DNA from: Beroe ovata
Taxonomy: Eukaryota > Ctenophora > Nuda > Beroida > Beroidae
DNA: 52,243 nucleotides
Assembly: GCA_946803715.1 (NCBI GenBank)
Contig: CAMPET010000063.1
Location: forward strand, 9,177 to 61,419
Direction: 5' to 3'
The notes under the pieces are model-generated. The model was not told the DNA's origin and made no database searches. It was given only the letters and a program-made list of their open reading frames with translations. Shown here piece by piece: positions 21,918 to 32,644 of this stretch. How positions within the stretch are numbered: position 1 is the stretch's first letter; each line of letters starts with the position of its first letter. A program made the translations under genes and the position numbers.

Positions 21918-23289
21918 CTATTCCGATTGCAGGACATCGATGATCGATGAGAAGCTTGTAATGTACCAATCAGACGCTTCCCTCACTGCACTTCGTAACA
22001 CATTACCACCGAAACCAATGAATAAGTCCTGAATGACGTGGAAATTGGCTATAAGGATTTGAGTAGACGAGAACTCAATGTAAAAACAGACAACAATACT
22101 AACAGCAGGGGGTCGAGCTTCGGCGTCAGTCATTCCGTCACCTACCATGACCACCCTGAAATATGTCATTATAGCTGCTGTCTTTCCCACGTTACTCATC
22201 ATTTGGAGTTGCATTCAGTGAGTTGTTTTTGTCACATAATCATGGAAGCGAGCAGAGGAATTAGACATCTCAAGGAAAATCAGAACAATGAGAACAATCA
22301 TCCCACCCACTTCTTGTAATGGAAAGTATCCTTGAGATATTGGACAGCCCTAGCCTTTCCTCCACTCTCCGATGTGAAGGAGGTCTTGTCAAATCCCGTG
22401 TATTGTCCTGGAGAATTGTCATGTAGACCACAGCTTCAACAGGGGAATGATAATAATGAATATGACCTCAGTTAGATTTATTGTGTGGCACAGATCAACA
22501 CTGCAATATTTATCAAACACTGACCGTGCTTATCGAAGAGAAGGATGTTAGCAATGATGTGGTCACGTGGGATACCACATCTGTTAGCAGCTGGGTCTAT
22601 GAGACAGTGAAAACCACCAGAAACAAGACACACCTCTATATCACGTGATCTCATCACTTCCACTAGCTCCCTGCAAAATATAGACAGATTAGATATGTTC
22701 AGATAATGACATCTATTATAGATTATATACATGAATATCTCAATTTTGAAATGACTTTGCAGAGTTTTCTCACTTGAATCCAGGAGTCAGAGAAGGAGGG
22801 TTATGCTGAATCAGGTCTGAAATCTGAAGAGCAAGCATTGGTGAGGAATTGTGAAATGGTGATGGAGACTTCATTCAAGATACGATAAACTGAGAACTAT
22901 CGTCTATCATTCGTCAATTAAATACTATTCCGCTTGATCTGTACCATTGCTGTGCTAGGCTGAATTATATTCAGTCGCTCTGTAAGTGCATCCCTAAATG
23001 ATGAATTGCTGCCCATAGCTTTCCTGGTCAAAGCTTTCACTTCCTCAGATTTACCAGCATATCCAGCCATTTCGTCTATTCCCTCACATGACAACATGGT
23101 ACTGTGAGTGCGAGTCATGTGAGTCTACAAGATCCTTGATAAACAACTCTGACATATTCACCATTTCATACTGCACATAACTTACCTGTCTACATCGAAG
23201 CATATGCAGTCACAGCTGAGAAGCGTGTGTCTCACACTCTCGGGAACAGTTTTATCTGATCCAGTCTTTATTAGGTCATGAGGTGCCAT
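21918..23289 (-). CDS. PSPH: Phosphoserine phosphatase, seven exons
   Basis: Last enzyme of serine biosynthesis from 3-phosphoglycerate, a cytosolic HAD-family magnesium-dependent phosphatase. Exons 23289-23186, 23101-22945, 22823-22774, 22670-22525, 22407-22311, 22155-22104 and 22028-21918 join in phase to about 238 residues; the human enzyme has 225. The HAD motifs are present: CFDVDST (nucleophile Asp, completed across exons 1-2), VSGGF (motif II Ser), ESGGK (motif III Lys) and VMVGDGMTDAEA (motif IV). Flanking family blocks CEGIDEMA, LTERLNIIQPS and FIGFGGNV also match. The N-terminus is somewhat longer than usual, with the start at the ATG at 23289. One donor (GTGGGT, exon 5) is weaker but required by phase and homology. 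The gene follows NTAN1 head-to-tail at a distance of about 265 bp. Confidence 0.95.
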
Positions 23290-23553
23290 TGCTGTGATAG
23301 ACGGTTCGATAGCCAAAATTTGTTGAAGGAGGACAATGGGGGTTACAAGTGGGTGATAAGATACTAAGATAGGTGCATGAAGAAAAAATGTCATGGTTTG
23401 ATCACAAATATCATCAGTAATAACAGAATCAAAATTATCTCAGAAATAATGGTTGGTACCAGCAAAAAATATTTTCTAACTTATATTTGGTGAAATTTAG
23501 TTGGGACTGATGAGTGAGGCTCAAATAATGGGATCGAAATAGGGCGAAAACAA

Positions 23554-24492
23554 CTATTCAGTCTTCTTCAACCATTTCCCACTTTTGTCCATGTAATATA
23601 TGATAGGTCTTTTTGAGGAATCAAAGACTGTATCACTACTTACAGTAGCCTTATAATCGAATCTACTGCGCAAATCTTGGCAGAAATAGTTTGGTTCACA
23701 GTGAGGAGATGTGGAACAATGTTTCAGAAGAAAATTGTCTGGAGCTTGCGAAAGCTGTAGGTATCGAGGGTCCTTTTCAAATTCAAAATAAGGTATCTCA
23801 ATACAATTTGTGGATGAGTTGAAAATGTTCACACTCCTGCCTACTATTTCATACCATGTCGACCTCAGTTCAAGATCTGGTCCTCTATCCATGAAAGAAG
23901 CCCTCGAAAATAACTTATTTCTTGTATTAAATACAGCACCTTTCACTATTGGATGCTTATACCCATCATCAGAAGTCTTTGTATTAAGATTTAAAGTTGT
24001 CCAACCACAGATTTTGAAAGCCAATTCAGAATTAAGGAAGTAAAGAAGCAGTTTTTCAGAAATTGGTAGGGAATAATTCTTAACATCTTCAAAGCCACCT
24101 AACACATGTACTGAAATTTCACCAGTGCTGAGATTTTGAGTCATACAGTCTATTGTATATTCTACTGATGATGGACTATCAATGTGGGCAAAACTCAGAG
24201 CTGATTGGCTATGCATTGCTACAATGTGGCAGGTTGTAGCACCATCAGTTCCTACCCATTGTATTGGAGAATCATCACTCATATCTACAAGGACATGTTC
24301 TCCTTGATTGACAAATAATGAGAAATCACCAACATGAACCAAATCAGCTTTGAATAAGACTTCATCTGATTGAGATATGATATGTTCATTTGACAATAAG
24401 TCTTCTAGGCTTAGCTGATGATGCGCACAACCATTTATGCAAATCACCATATCTGAAAATATCATAATATCATGGACCTTAAACCCAAACAT
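23554..24492 (-). CDS. NTAN1: Protein N-terminal asparagine amidohydrolase, intronless
   Basis: Deamidates N-terminal Asn to Asp in the Arg/N-degron pathway, allowing arginylation and proteasomal turnover; expected in cytosol and nucleus. The 312-residue frame matches the usual length. Conserved blocks are DGATTCHIV, with the catalytic Cys at residue 88, EISVHVLGGFED, FSRASFMDRGP and LKHCSTSPHCEP. There are no introns, whereas vertebrate NTAN1 has several and the neighbouring genes are rich in introns. A retrocopy is therefore possible, though the frame is fully intact. Confidence 0.93.
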   Translation of the reverse strand: MFGFKVHDIMIFSDMVICINGCAHHQLSLEDLLSNEHIISQSDEVLFKADLVHVGDFSLFVNQGEHVLVDMSDDSPIQWVGTDGATTCHIVAMHSQSALSFAHIDSPSSVEYTIDCMTQNLSTGEISVHVLGGFEDVKNYSLPISEKLLLYFLNSELAFKICGWTTLNLNTKTSDDGYKHPIVKGAVFNTRNKLFSRASFMDRGPDLELRSTWYEIVGRSVNIFNSSTNCIEIPYFEFEKDPRYLQLSQAPDNFLLKHCSTSPHCEPNYFCQDLRSRFDYKATVSSDTVFDSSKRPIIYYMDKSGKWLKKTE

Positions 24493-25464
24493 TAAAACAT
24501 TTAGCCAACATTACTGTTAATATTTCAGATCATGCTGATAGCAAAAGTCAGTTTGAACTTTGAGAAATTTAGTAGAGGGATATGGAAGCATGTTTACAAG
24601 TTGCATATGTAATACATACATGCTTTATTACGGTCCCTCAGTGATCTGTATGTTGTACCTCTTGATACTTTCAATTTTATGACATAACTGACATGGGAGT
24701 GGAGTTAATATCTTGTTCATATTCATTTCAAAGGATAAGGATAAATCTAACAGACTATTAACTCACAATACTCTTTTTTATCTTACATCACATGTAGACG
24801 AACCACTTCAGTCATTCCCAATTCACTAACTGATCAACACACTCCCAAGTTACTTGAATGAGCTTCTCTGTGTCCCCACAATCAATATTCCACCCTAGAC
24901 AGGGATAAAATCCCACAATGGAGGCTATGAAGTCTGGGAGTAATTCTACAACTGCTAACTATCACTGTTTATACAAGCCTCAAGGTTCAAAGATTTATAT
25001 ATGAACCTGACAAATGCTAGGCTAAGTTTTTGATTATAATTTTGTATAAGTTTTACATTATATGCGAGGTACTGAGGTACAGCTTATATTATGGAATGTC
25101 CACTGATGCTAACCATCACGCAAAGCTTATTGTTTTAATGTATTGGCACATTGCGTGTTTATTTCCGCGTGTTTATTTCCGCTAAAAATTTGCAATAAAT
25201 AAAATAAATAAAACTTTTTGCCTTCAGGCAACTCTGTTCTGACACTTCACTCTTCATAAATTTAATTCATTGAATTATGTACCCATACAGGGTACTCCCC
25301 ACGAAACAAAAGGTCTTCAGTTAAGTTCCATTGTTTCTAGAAACTATGCAATATAAACAATGACCAAATAACAACAGAAACTTCTATAATAATAGCAATA
25401 ATTGCCTAATTAAAAACGTAAACAGATTAAAAATAAATAATTTAAGTTAAAAACAACTGTAATG
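24493..25464. other. Intergenic, nothing recognised
   Basis: AT-rich DNA upstream of NTAN1 without coding signals or clear repeats. Confidence 0.5.
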
Positions 25465-25797
25465 TTAGTGTGTTGAAGTATTTATACCCTTCTTTTTTGC
25501 AACAAAAGGGTTATCTAACAGATAATTGTTGAACTTTTCTTTACGCTCCAAGTAATTGGGGTTACCCTCTATTTTTCTGATGATCAAATTCGACACATTC
25601 CAATAATTCTCAATTGAGCTGTTTGAAATTGACTCCTTCTTGAATAATTCTAAGTTAATTTTGAAAGATATTACACTCTCTGAAGATTTATCATAGCCTG
25701 GTAACCTGTTCCAATAATTTTTAATCCTATCTGGGAGAAAGTATATTGCAGCGGAGATTGCAAAAGGAATATGGACTAGTGCGCATATGTGAACATT
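25465..25797 (-). mobile_element. LINE (non-LTR retrotransposon) ORF2 C-terminal remnant
   Basis: A minus-strand frame without a start codon runs for about 110 codons to a TAA at 25465-25467. It reads YFLPDRIKNYWNRLPGYD and later SFKINLELFKK, a pattern typical of the C-terminal end of endonuclease/reverse-transcriptase proteins of LINEs (the F-x-x-R-x-x-x-x-W-N-x-L-P block followed by a short C-terminal helix). The reverse transcriptase itself is absent, as expected from 5' truncation. It lies between NTAN1 and TATDN3. Confidence 0.6.
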
Positions 25798-26307
25798 CAG
25801 AATTCAGCATTTAAGCGAAGCAAATTGCAAAAAGGAGACACGGCGCGCCGTGGTTTAGAATCCTATTCGTCCGTGACGCGCGCCGCATCGCGCGCGATTA
25901 AGTGACACTGATCCGATTGCTCGGATCGTGTTTTTATTTATGCATGCAAATATGCTTGCTGGCTAAATATAATTATTAATTATCAATTATATATTGATTG
26001 TATATTTCATATATTTGTGGTGTATAGACGGACCCTGCAGCTTTTTGCGCGCGTCGTCGAATTTGTTATGACTTGAGAGTGACTTGAACCGTTCATTAAT
26101 AATGTATTTATTGATTTATACTGATTACATTCTGTTGCATAGTAGTGATGTACGAATTTAATTGAATTATTTTACCTGGCAATCACTATTGCACGGGCGG
26201 AATTACTTTTGCGTGGTGCCAACGGTAGGGGCAAACCCTACAATCACATTCAATAATCAATACTCTGAACTTGGATAAACTAGATTTCTTGGAACCCCTT
26301 CATCCCT
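25798..26307. other. Intergenic, CpG-rich patch, nothing else recognised
   Basis: Contains CGGCGCGCCG and GCGCGCCGCATCGCGCGCG around 25840-25900 in otherwise AT-rich DNA. No coding sequence is seen. Confidence 0.5.
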
Positions 26308-26400
26308 CGGATTCTTGTCAGATTTTATCTGACCTCAGTTTCTCGCGCGCGGCGCGCGTGCGCGAGAAACAGGTCAGGTAACATCTGACAATCGGATTCG
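26308..26400. repeat. CG-rich imperfect inverted repeat upstream of TATDN3
   Basis: Left arm 26308-26351 and right arm 26353-26400 pair imperfectly over about 45 bp. Outer parts are TTGTCAGAT with ATCTGACAA, inner parts TTTCTCGCGCGCG with CGCGCGAGAAA-like sequence, and CTGACCT with AGGTCAG. The foot of the hairpin lies about 95 bp before the TATDN3 start, so it may lie in its promoter or 5' UTR, or be a small foldback element. Confidence 0.7.
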
Positions 26401-26493
26401 ACAGTGATAGTCCAAAACTTAAATCCCTCCTTCTCTATTGTCTGTATACCCTTGAGATCAGATTTAAAATTATTGAATCATTATGTAGCATTC

Positions 26494-27845
26494 ATGGAAA
26501 CAGCTATGAAATACATCGATTGCCATGCCCATATGACTGATCAACAATTCAATGAAGATATGCCTGAGATTTTATCTGGATGTTCTCAAAAACAGATCTT
26601 TATTGTCTCTGTTGGAATGTGTTCAGCTAACTTTGAACAAGTTATTGATCTATCAGCTCAACACAAAAACATGGCTTTTGGGCTTGGATTACACCCCATT
26701 CAAGTGTCAGGGACTGGTAATGTAATGAACTGTAGTTTATGCCATTACAGATCAGCATTCCATGACTCATTAGATAAGCTTGATGAAGCCTTCTTTGACA
26801 GATACTTCTGTAATAAGAATCATCTCATTTCATGAGATCTATTACTACTATAAATATTGTGATCACATTCAGAAGAAGCCTCTAAGCCTGGATGAAGCAA
26901 TAGAGTTAACCTCTTGGTTGGATAAGTATGGAACTTCAGCTGTTTGCCTTGGAGAATGTGGACTGGACTTCTCAACCTGGTTATGTCCAACATCTGTAGA
27001 AAGAGATGGTCAGCGAGAAGCACTAAGCTTTCAAGTGAGCATAGGTTAAATTACATTTTGTAGTTCCATGGTTGTTTCCCACTAATTTTACAGAAGCTGA
27101 GGCATCAACATGCAGGGATCTTTAAGTCTACATTCTGACACAATCAACAGATAGGGTTAGATTGAAATGCAGTTGTTCTGCAGCAATATGTAATCATCTG
27201 ACCTGTAGGAATATGTTGTATTTGCATCAATAAAGATAGGGAGTCCCTATCTTAAACCATTGCTTTATGTTATCACTGAAGCACGCTGACTACTAATCAG
27301 CATTTTTCAGATTGACTTATCAAAAAAGTACAATTTGCCACTTAACTTACACTCAAGATCCGCTGGAAAGCCACTATTGACTTTGTTAAAAGAACATAAT
27401 GTCAAAGGAGCCTTACTTCATGCATTTGATGGGGGCAAAAAGGTATGCAGGTTTTTCCCTTCAGATGAATAAAATAGACAAAGCTATTATTTGTGAAATA
27501 GGCATAATAGGCACCTTTTCTTTGCAGGCTATCAGAAAAGGTGTTGAAGATGGTCATTTCTTCTCAATAGCACCGTCAATAACAAGGGATCCCTCTCAGA
27601 GGCTAGTTGCTACTACTGTTCCCCTAGATAGACTGGTTTTAGAGAGTGATTCCCCTGCCCTGGGACCTGAAAAGGGAGTTAGAAACTCACCACTCAATTT
27701 ACCAAAAACTGTTGATATCATTGCAGAACTTCTCAATATAAGCAGTGAGGAAGTTGCTCACGCAACAACACAGAATGCTCTTAGGTTGTTCCCTAAGTTA
27801 CAAAGCCAAGTGAATTTTACATCTGATGACAGTGAGGATAAATGA
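26494..27845 (+). CDS. TATDN3: TatD-family metal-dependent hydrolase, four exons
   Basis: Exons 26494-26703, 26873-27034, 27311-27442 and 27528-27845 each start and end in phase 0 and give 273 residues; human TATDN3 has 274. Metal-site and family motifs occur in order: DCHAHM (HxH), GLGLHPIQ, GECGLDFS, NLHSRSAGKP, LLHAFDGG and ESDSPALGPEKGVRN, then TTQNALRLFPKL. TatD proteins are TIM-barrel metal hydrolases with DNase activity in several members. The start chosen is the ATG at 26494; another Met follows five codons later, and an open frame reaches further upstream without homology. The donor of exon 1 (CAA before GTGTCA) is weak, but a stronger-looking GTAATG 14 bases on breaks the frame. Confidence 0.93.
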
Positions 27846-28019
27846 AATCACCTTTTTAGATTCAAGCTACTCATGCTTGACGTTTGGGCCAATTTATTGT
27901 ACTTTGGTCAGATTAGAATGCACACTTGAATGCATTCTGCCACCTTCATTTCCATCTACGTTTTTTGAAATAATGCTGTGAGAGCTGGGTTCTCAATCCT
28001 AGGAATCGACTTTGGTCAA

Positions 28020-28126
28020 GACAGAGTGGTTATGTGCCTAGCCTGGCGAACACGGTGGAGATCCTTGCTGTACGGCATGTTAAACAAGGAATCGAAACCG
28101 TGGGGTTCCGTACAGACCACTCTGTC
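28020..28126. ncRNA. Nested stem-loop, candidate structured RNA or foldback element
   Basis: Three nested perfect helices can be drawn: 28020-28030 with 28116-28126 (11 bp), 28051-28056 with 28097-28102 (6 bp) and 28062-28067 with 28085-28090 (6 bp). A competing 8-bp pair, 28068-28075 with 28108-28115, is also possible. It lies between TATDN3 and the DLGAP gene. No known RNA family was recognised, and a palindromic mobile element is an alternative. Confidence 0.35.
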
Positions 28127-28377
28127 ACAGAAGTTGATAGCCTAATCACATTCCTATTGATTACTTAATGCTTATCTTTAAATCATTTTATGTTTTGCTG
28201 TCTCGGTGTTAACATGCCAAGTGCCAACCTAAAAGAGCAAACAAGACAAAACAGAACTGATACAAAACATAACCTACTACCTGATGCAAATAAAACAAGC
28301 ACACAGCACTATGCCATCCCGGTGACACGGGCTATAATTATGTGACAGGTCCACTTCACCAGCTCTCTTCTCTGTAG

Positions 28378-30968
28378 GAGGATGTAGCACACGTCTGTCG
28401 ACACATGGCTCTCTCGGACACCGACCTTCACTGGATCCCAATGAACAGATCCAAATTCGACCAACTCCGCAAGATGTTTGACGTGAAGCCCGCGCCAGCT
28501 GGACCCACCAAACCACAGGTCGAGTTATCATACCGATCCTCGCCTCGCATCAAATACTCATCGGCCGAGAACTCTTCAGCTCTCGCCCAGGTAAACTACG
28601 TCTAGTAGTACACTCTTCATCTCGTCCTTTCCTTAGTTATAATAATAACATATTCTCACCTCAATCTATTAATAAATATATGTGTATCGCGAGGTTTAAA
28701 TGTGCGTGTCTGTGTCTGTCTGTCTGTACTGTGAACGAATAGTTGAGGTTTAATACGGAGAAAAACACGTGACCACGATCATGCCGTGTGATTGGTAGAA
28801 TTATGCTATATACAGGATAATTGCGTTCTTGCAGCTAACTTATGTCATGGTTTTAATTGTTGCGTTTCAGAATATATCGTAATAATTTATATTGTTGTCT
28901 CTACTGAGCAATCCAACCATGCTTTCCTCTTCCCTTGATATAATATTGTACATAGGTATTGTATACCATAATCAGGTCTCGGGTTAGCTCTCTCTCCCAC
29001 TCTTTCCCTCCCTCCCGTGACTTTCTCTACTACTTGCTCAGTACAACCTGTATAATGTTATGTTGTATTATACGCACACCTACCCGATAGTAATATAACA
29101 CTTTGTGTTGCCAGAATGCTCTACCTCTGACCTCCACTCTTATCTCCTTTCCACCGTGTTATTTGACACTACGAATGTTCAACTCCATCACCCTCTAACG
29201 CTCCTCCTCACTTTGTGTTGCTTGCAGCGTGCTTGTGTGTCTGTAGTATACATGCCTCCTCGCAAGAACGCCGGGAAATGCTCACTCTTCTGTTTGCAGA
29301 TCAGAGCCCTCCTCCGACCCGTTGACCCGGACGAGGGCAGCACTTCCTCTTCCACTCGATCCTCCTCCCATCACTCCTCCTCACACCACTCCTCTTCCTC
29401 ACAGTCGTCCAGATCGCGGAGCACGAGTGAGGACAGCACTGACCTGCGTCCCGCCCCAGCCCAGGAACTGATCCCTCAAAACGGGCTCCAGAACGGTGTT
29501 ATTCTGCTGGATCCAGTGCTGTGCTCCAAGAACACTTTCGATCTGATCAGGAATGATAATAACGTGCTACTCGATGACACTATCAAACACAGCGTGTGCG
29601 AGACTGTGGCGGAGGTCACTGAAAACCTGTCAGTTTCTCAGATCGAGCTTAGAGACTCAACCTCAGACTCGAACTGCCTTGAAAACGGTAGTGGTTGTAA
29701 TAACAGTAATAACGTGACTCATCATATCGAAAATGACGGTTGTCACCTGTCGAATGGCGATACGACGGTTATCGAGAATTGTAATGCGGTCAGTAACGGT
29801 CACGTGAAGGTTCACGTGACGTCATCAGACGAGGCGGCTACGCCCCTCCTCCCGCCAGTGTCAGGCGACTCCGGTCAGGAGGAGGGGGAGGAGGAATCGA
29901 CGGCGGGGGATCGGGAGGATTCCCTGGACGAGGAAATCCACGGGAACAATGTGTTCCTGAAACTGGTTAACGACGAGACTGCGGTCCTGACTGCAGAGAG
30001 GGAATACTTCCTGTCACTACTCGAGGATGCAAACTCTGTGTCTGAGGAGGGTGAGTGGATTTTACAGTTATCATGTTTGTGTTATCAATTTTTTACGACA
30101 TTGAAATAGCTTCTCATCACAGCCATTGTAGTCTGAGACGAAACCTCCATTCGTTAGATTAGCTTGTTAAAAGCGTTTTCTCGACTGATTTCGGTTATTG
30201 GTGCGACCCAAATCAAAATTGGCCTTCATGCCAACGATGATTCCGATGGCTTCAGCCCTTAATCGGCCACGCCCTNATCAGCTTTTTCGACGGTTTGGTC
30301 TTTGACTATTGAAATGGCGGAATGATTATCAATATTCATTTTTCAATGCCGATCAGTGATCATGACATCATCTAGCCATCACAAGAAATACCTATTCAAT
30401 CTCGCATGAATTTTTACATTGTCTATACACTATGCAATAAGTGTATAGAACTGTGTAAGAACTGTGTATACAGCAATGTACTCGCCTAGTCGCCTAAAAC
30501 CACTGCAGAAAGACCTGCTCTGTATGACAGTGAACACAATGGCTCATCCCTTGTACTAGACTAATAGAGCAAAGACCAACATGCCATGCCTGTAAATTGA
30601 GTGTACATTGCTCCGTCAGCATGGACCTTTACATCCAGGATTCCTGTAGAAATTGTCTGTAACTCGGATGTTACATATTATGCGCTTATGCGATCTTATA
30701 CCTTCTGTCGTGAAGAATATCCAATATCCATGTTTCATTATCATGGTAACATCAGCATCTTCATGTAGACTGTAGTGGAACTTGGGAGCTAGCTAAGATT
30801 CCACTAACTCACTCCTTTGATCACACATTCAGATGTCAGTCGCTCACTCACGCACCAACTCACTTCCACGCACTCTCACAATCACTATCCTTCTCACACA
30901 CTCGGACTCTCACGCGAACACTCATTCTTTTACTCACACACACATCCGCTTACACACACACACACACA

Positions 30969-31010
<42 letters not shown>

Positions 31011-32604
31011 NNNNNNNNNNCACACACACTCACACACACACACACACACACACTCACTCACAAAGTCGCTCAAACACTAACACCAGACACTTCTTGTCAC
31101 AATTCACAAATGAAGTAAACCTGTCAACTCTGTTACATTGTTCGGTGAAAGTTCGAGTTAATCCCTTATGAAACACTGCCTGTAGCTGGAAGGATATTAA
31201 TAATGTAAAGCTAGGAGGCCTAATTAACTTGAACTGCGAATACATTGTGGAACTTTGAGAGTATACACTATACAATATGCCACTGTTTCTGTACACTGCC
31301 ACTACTATAATTTGCCTTTTTTTCTTTCACGCCCACGTAATCTTCACACACAGACACACACGCATACATACACACACATACAAAGTACAAACACACACAC
31401 ATAAACACACAAATACACACGCACACATACACACACACACACANACGTTATCTTCACACACACACGCACACATACACACATACCAACACACACACACACA
31501 AAAGTGTTACACAATAACTACTCCGAGTTATAACAAATCCATAGCCACACATGCAGGGTACTCACACACTTGTGCTGCGCTGCAGCTGCACAGCGGTTAC
31601 ATTGTCCAATCACAGCTCCCTCCCATTTAGCTGTAATGTCCCAATTAGCTCTGTCATTATTCGCTCCGACACTGCGCGTCATTTCTACTGACGAGTGAGG
31701 CGAGTATTCAACTGAGTTCAGTTGAATTGTCTCCGCATATAAATGATGAGGAAATTACCTGTCGTTTCAACGGAACGACTAATTTCGTGAGAGAGAGAAG
31801 GATAGATGTGAATTAACACTTACATTATGCTTACCGTGTAATAAAAAAGAGAGCGACAGATGAAACTAAATTTGACTCTTCAAAATCACGCCATTCTGGA
31901 ACACAGATTTCACGAGTACTGAGCCCTGCTAAATGTTAGTGCAGTTTGCTGCAACTGCACATCATTTTACCATATATAAGCACCTATAGGTATGTCAAGC
32001 TGCAGGATAATAGTTAAGTAGCTTTCCCAGTACCCCACTCTATTCTACCAGAGTTGATGGAATTAGATTATCCTTCTGATGGAAGTTCCTTTGATCTACA
32101 GCAGGCCTCTGATTCCGCTAATAGAGTAATAGGTACGATGTCGCGAGTCGTAACAGTAGCTTCCTCCTTGAATAATAATGAGGAAAGGAGCGCTGACTAA
32201 TTGCTTTATATTGCTGCACTTCTGGTTTTCAATGCGAGTATTTTCTCTCGCCATAGTGGAATGAACTGTGGAATGAACTGTGGAATGAACTGTGGAATGA
32301 ACTGTGGAATGACTGTACAGGGATGAATACACCATCTTAGGAATGAATAGGTAAAATATGATATGGCAGTGGTGATAGAAAGACTATAGGTATACCTTCC
32401 TTCGAATCATAAGGGGAATTAATGTTGTGGAACATCACGGAATTAAGCATGGTGATTGAGGTTTGAGATGAGCGATGTTTATAGATAGTGCTATGTACAG
32501 TGTAAGGGGTACAGCGTACAGTGTACAGCGTACAGCGTACAATGTACAATGTACACCTATAGATCGCATTTCGCTGTACAGCAGCTGGTGTAGCCCTGCG
32601 CACA

Positions 32605-32644
<40 letters not shown>

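Noticed and set aside
30817-31630. Histidine/threonine-rich frames
   Set aside because: They are translations of (CA)n microsatellites, some running through N gaps.
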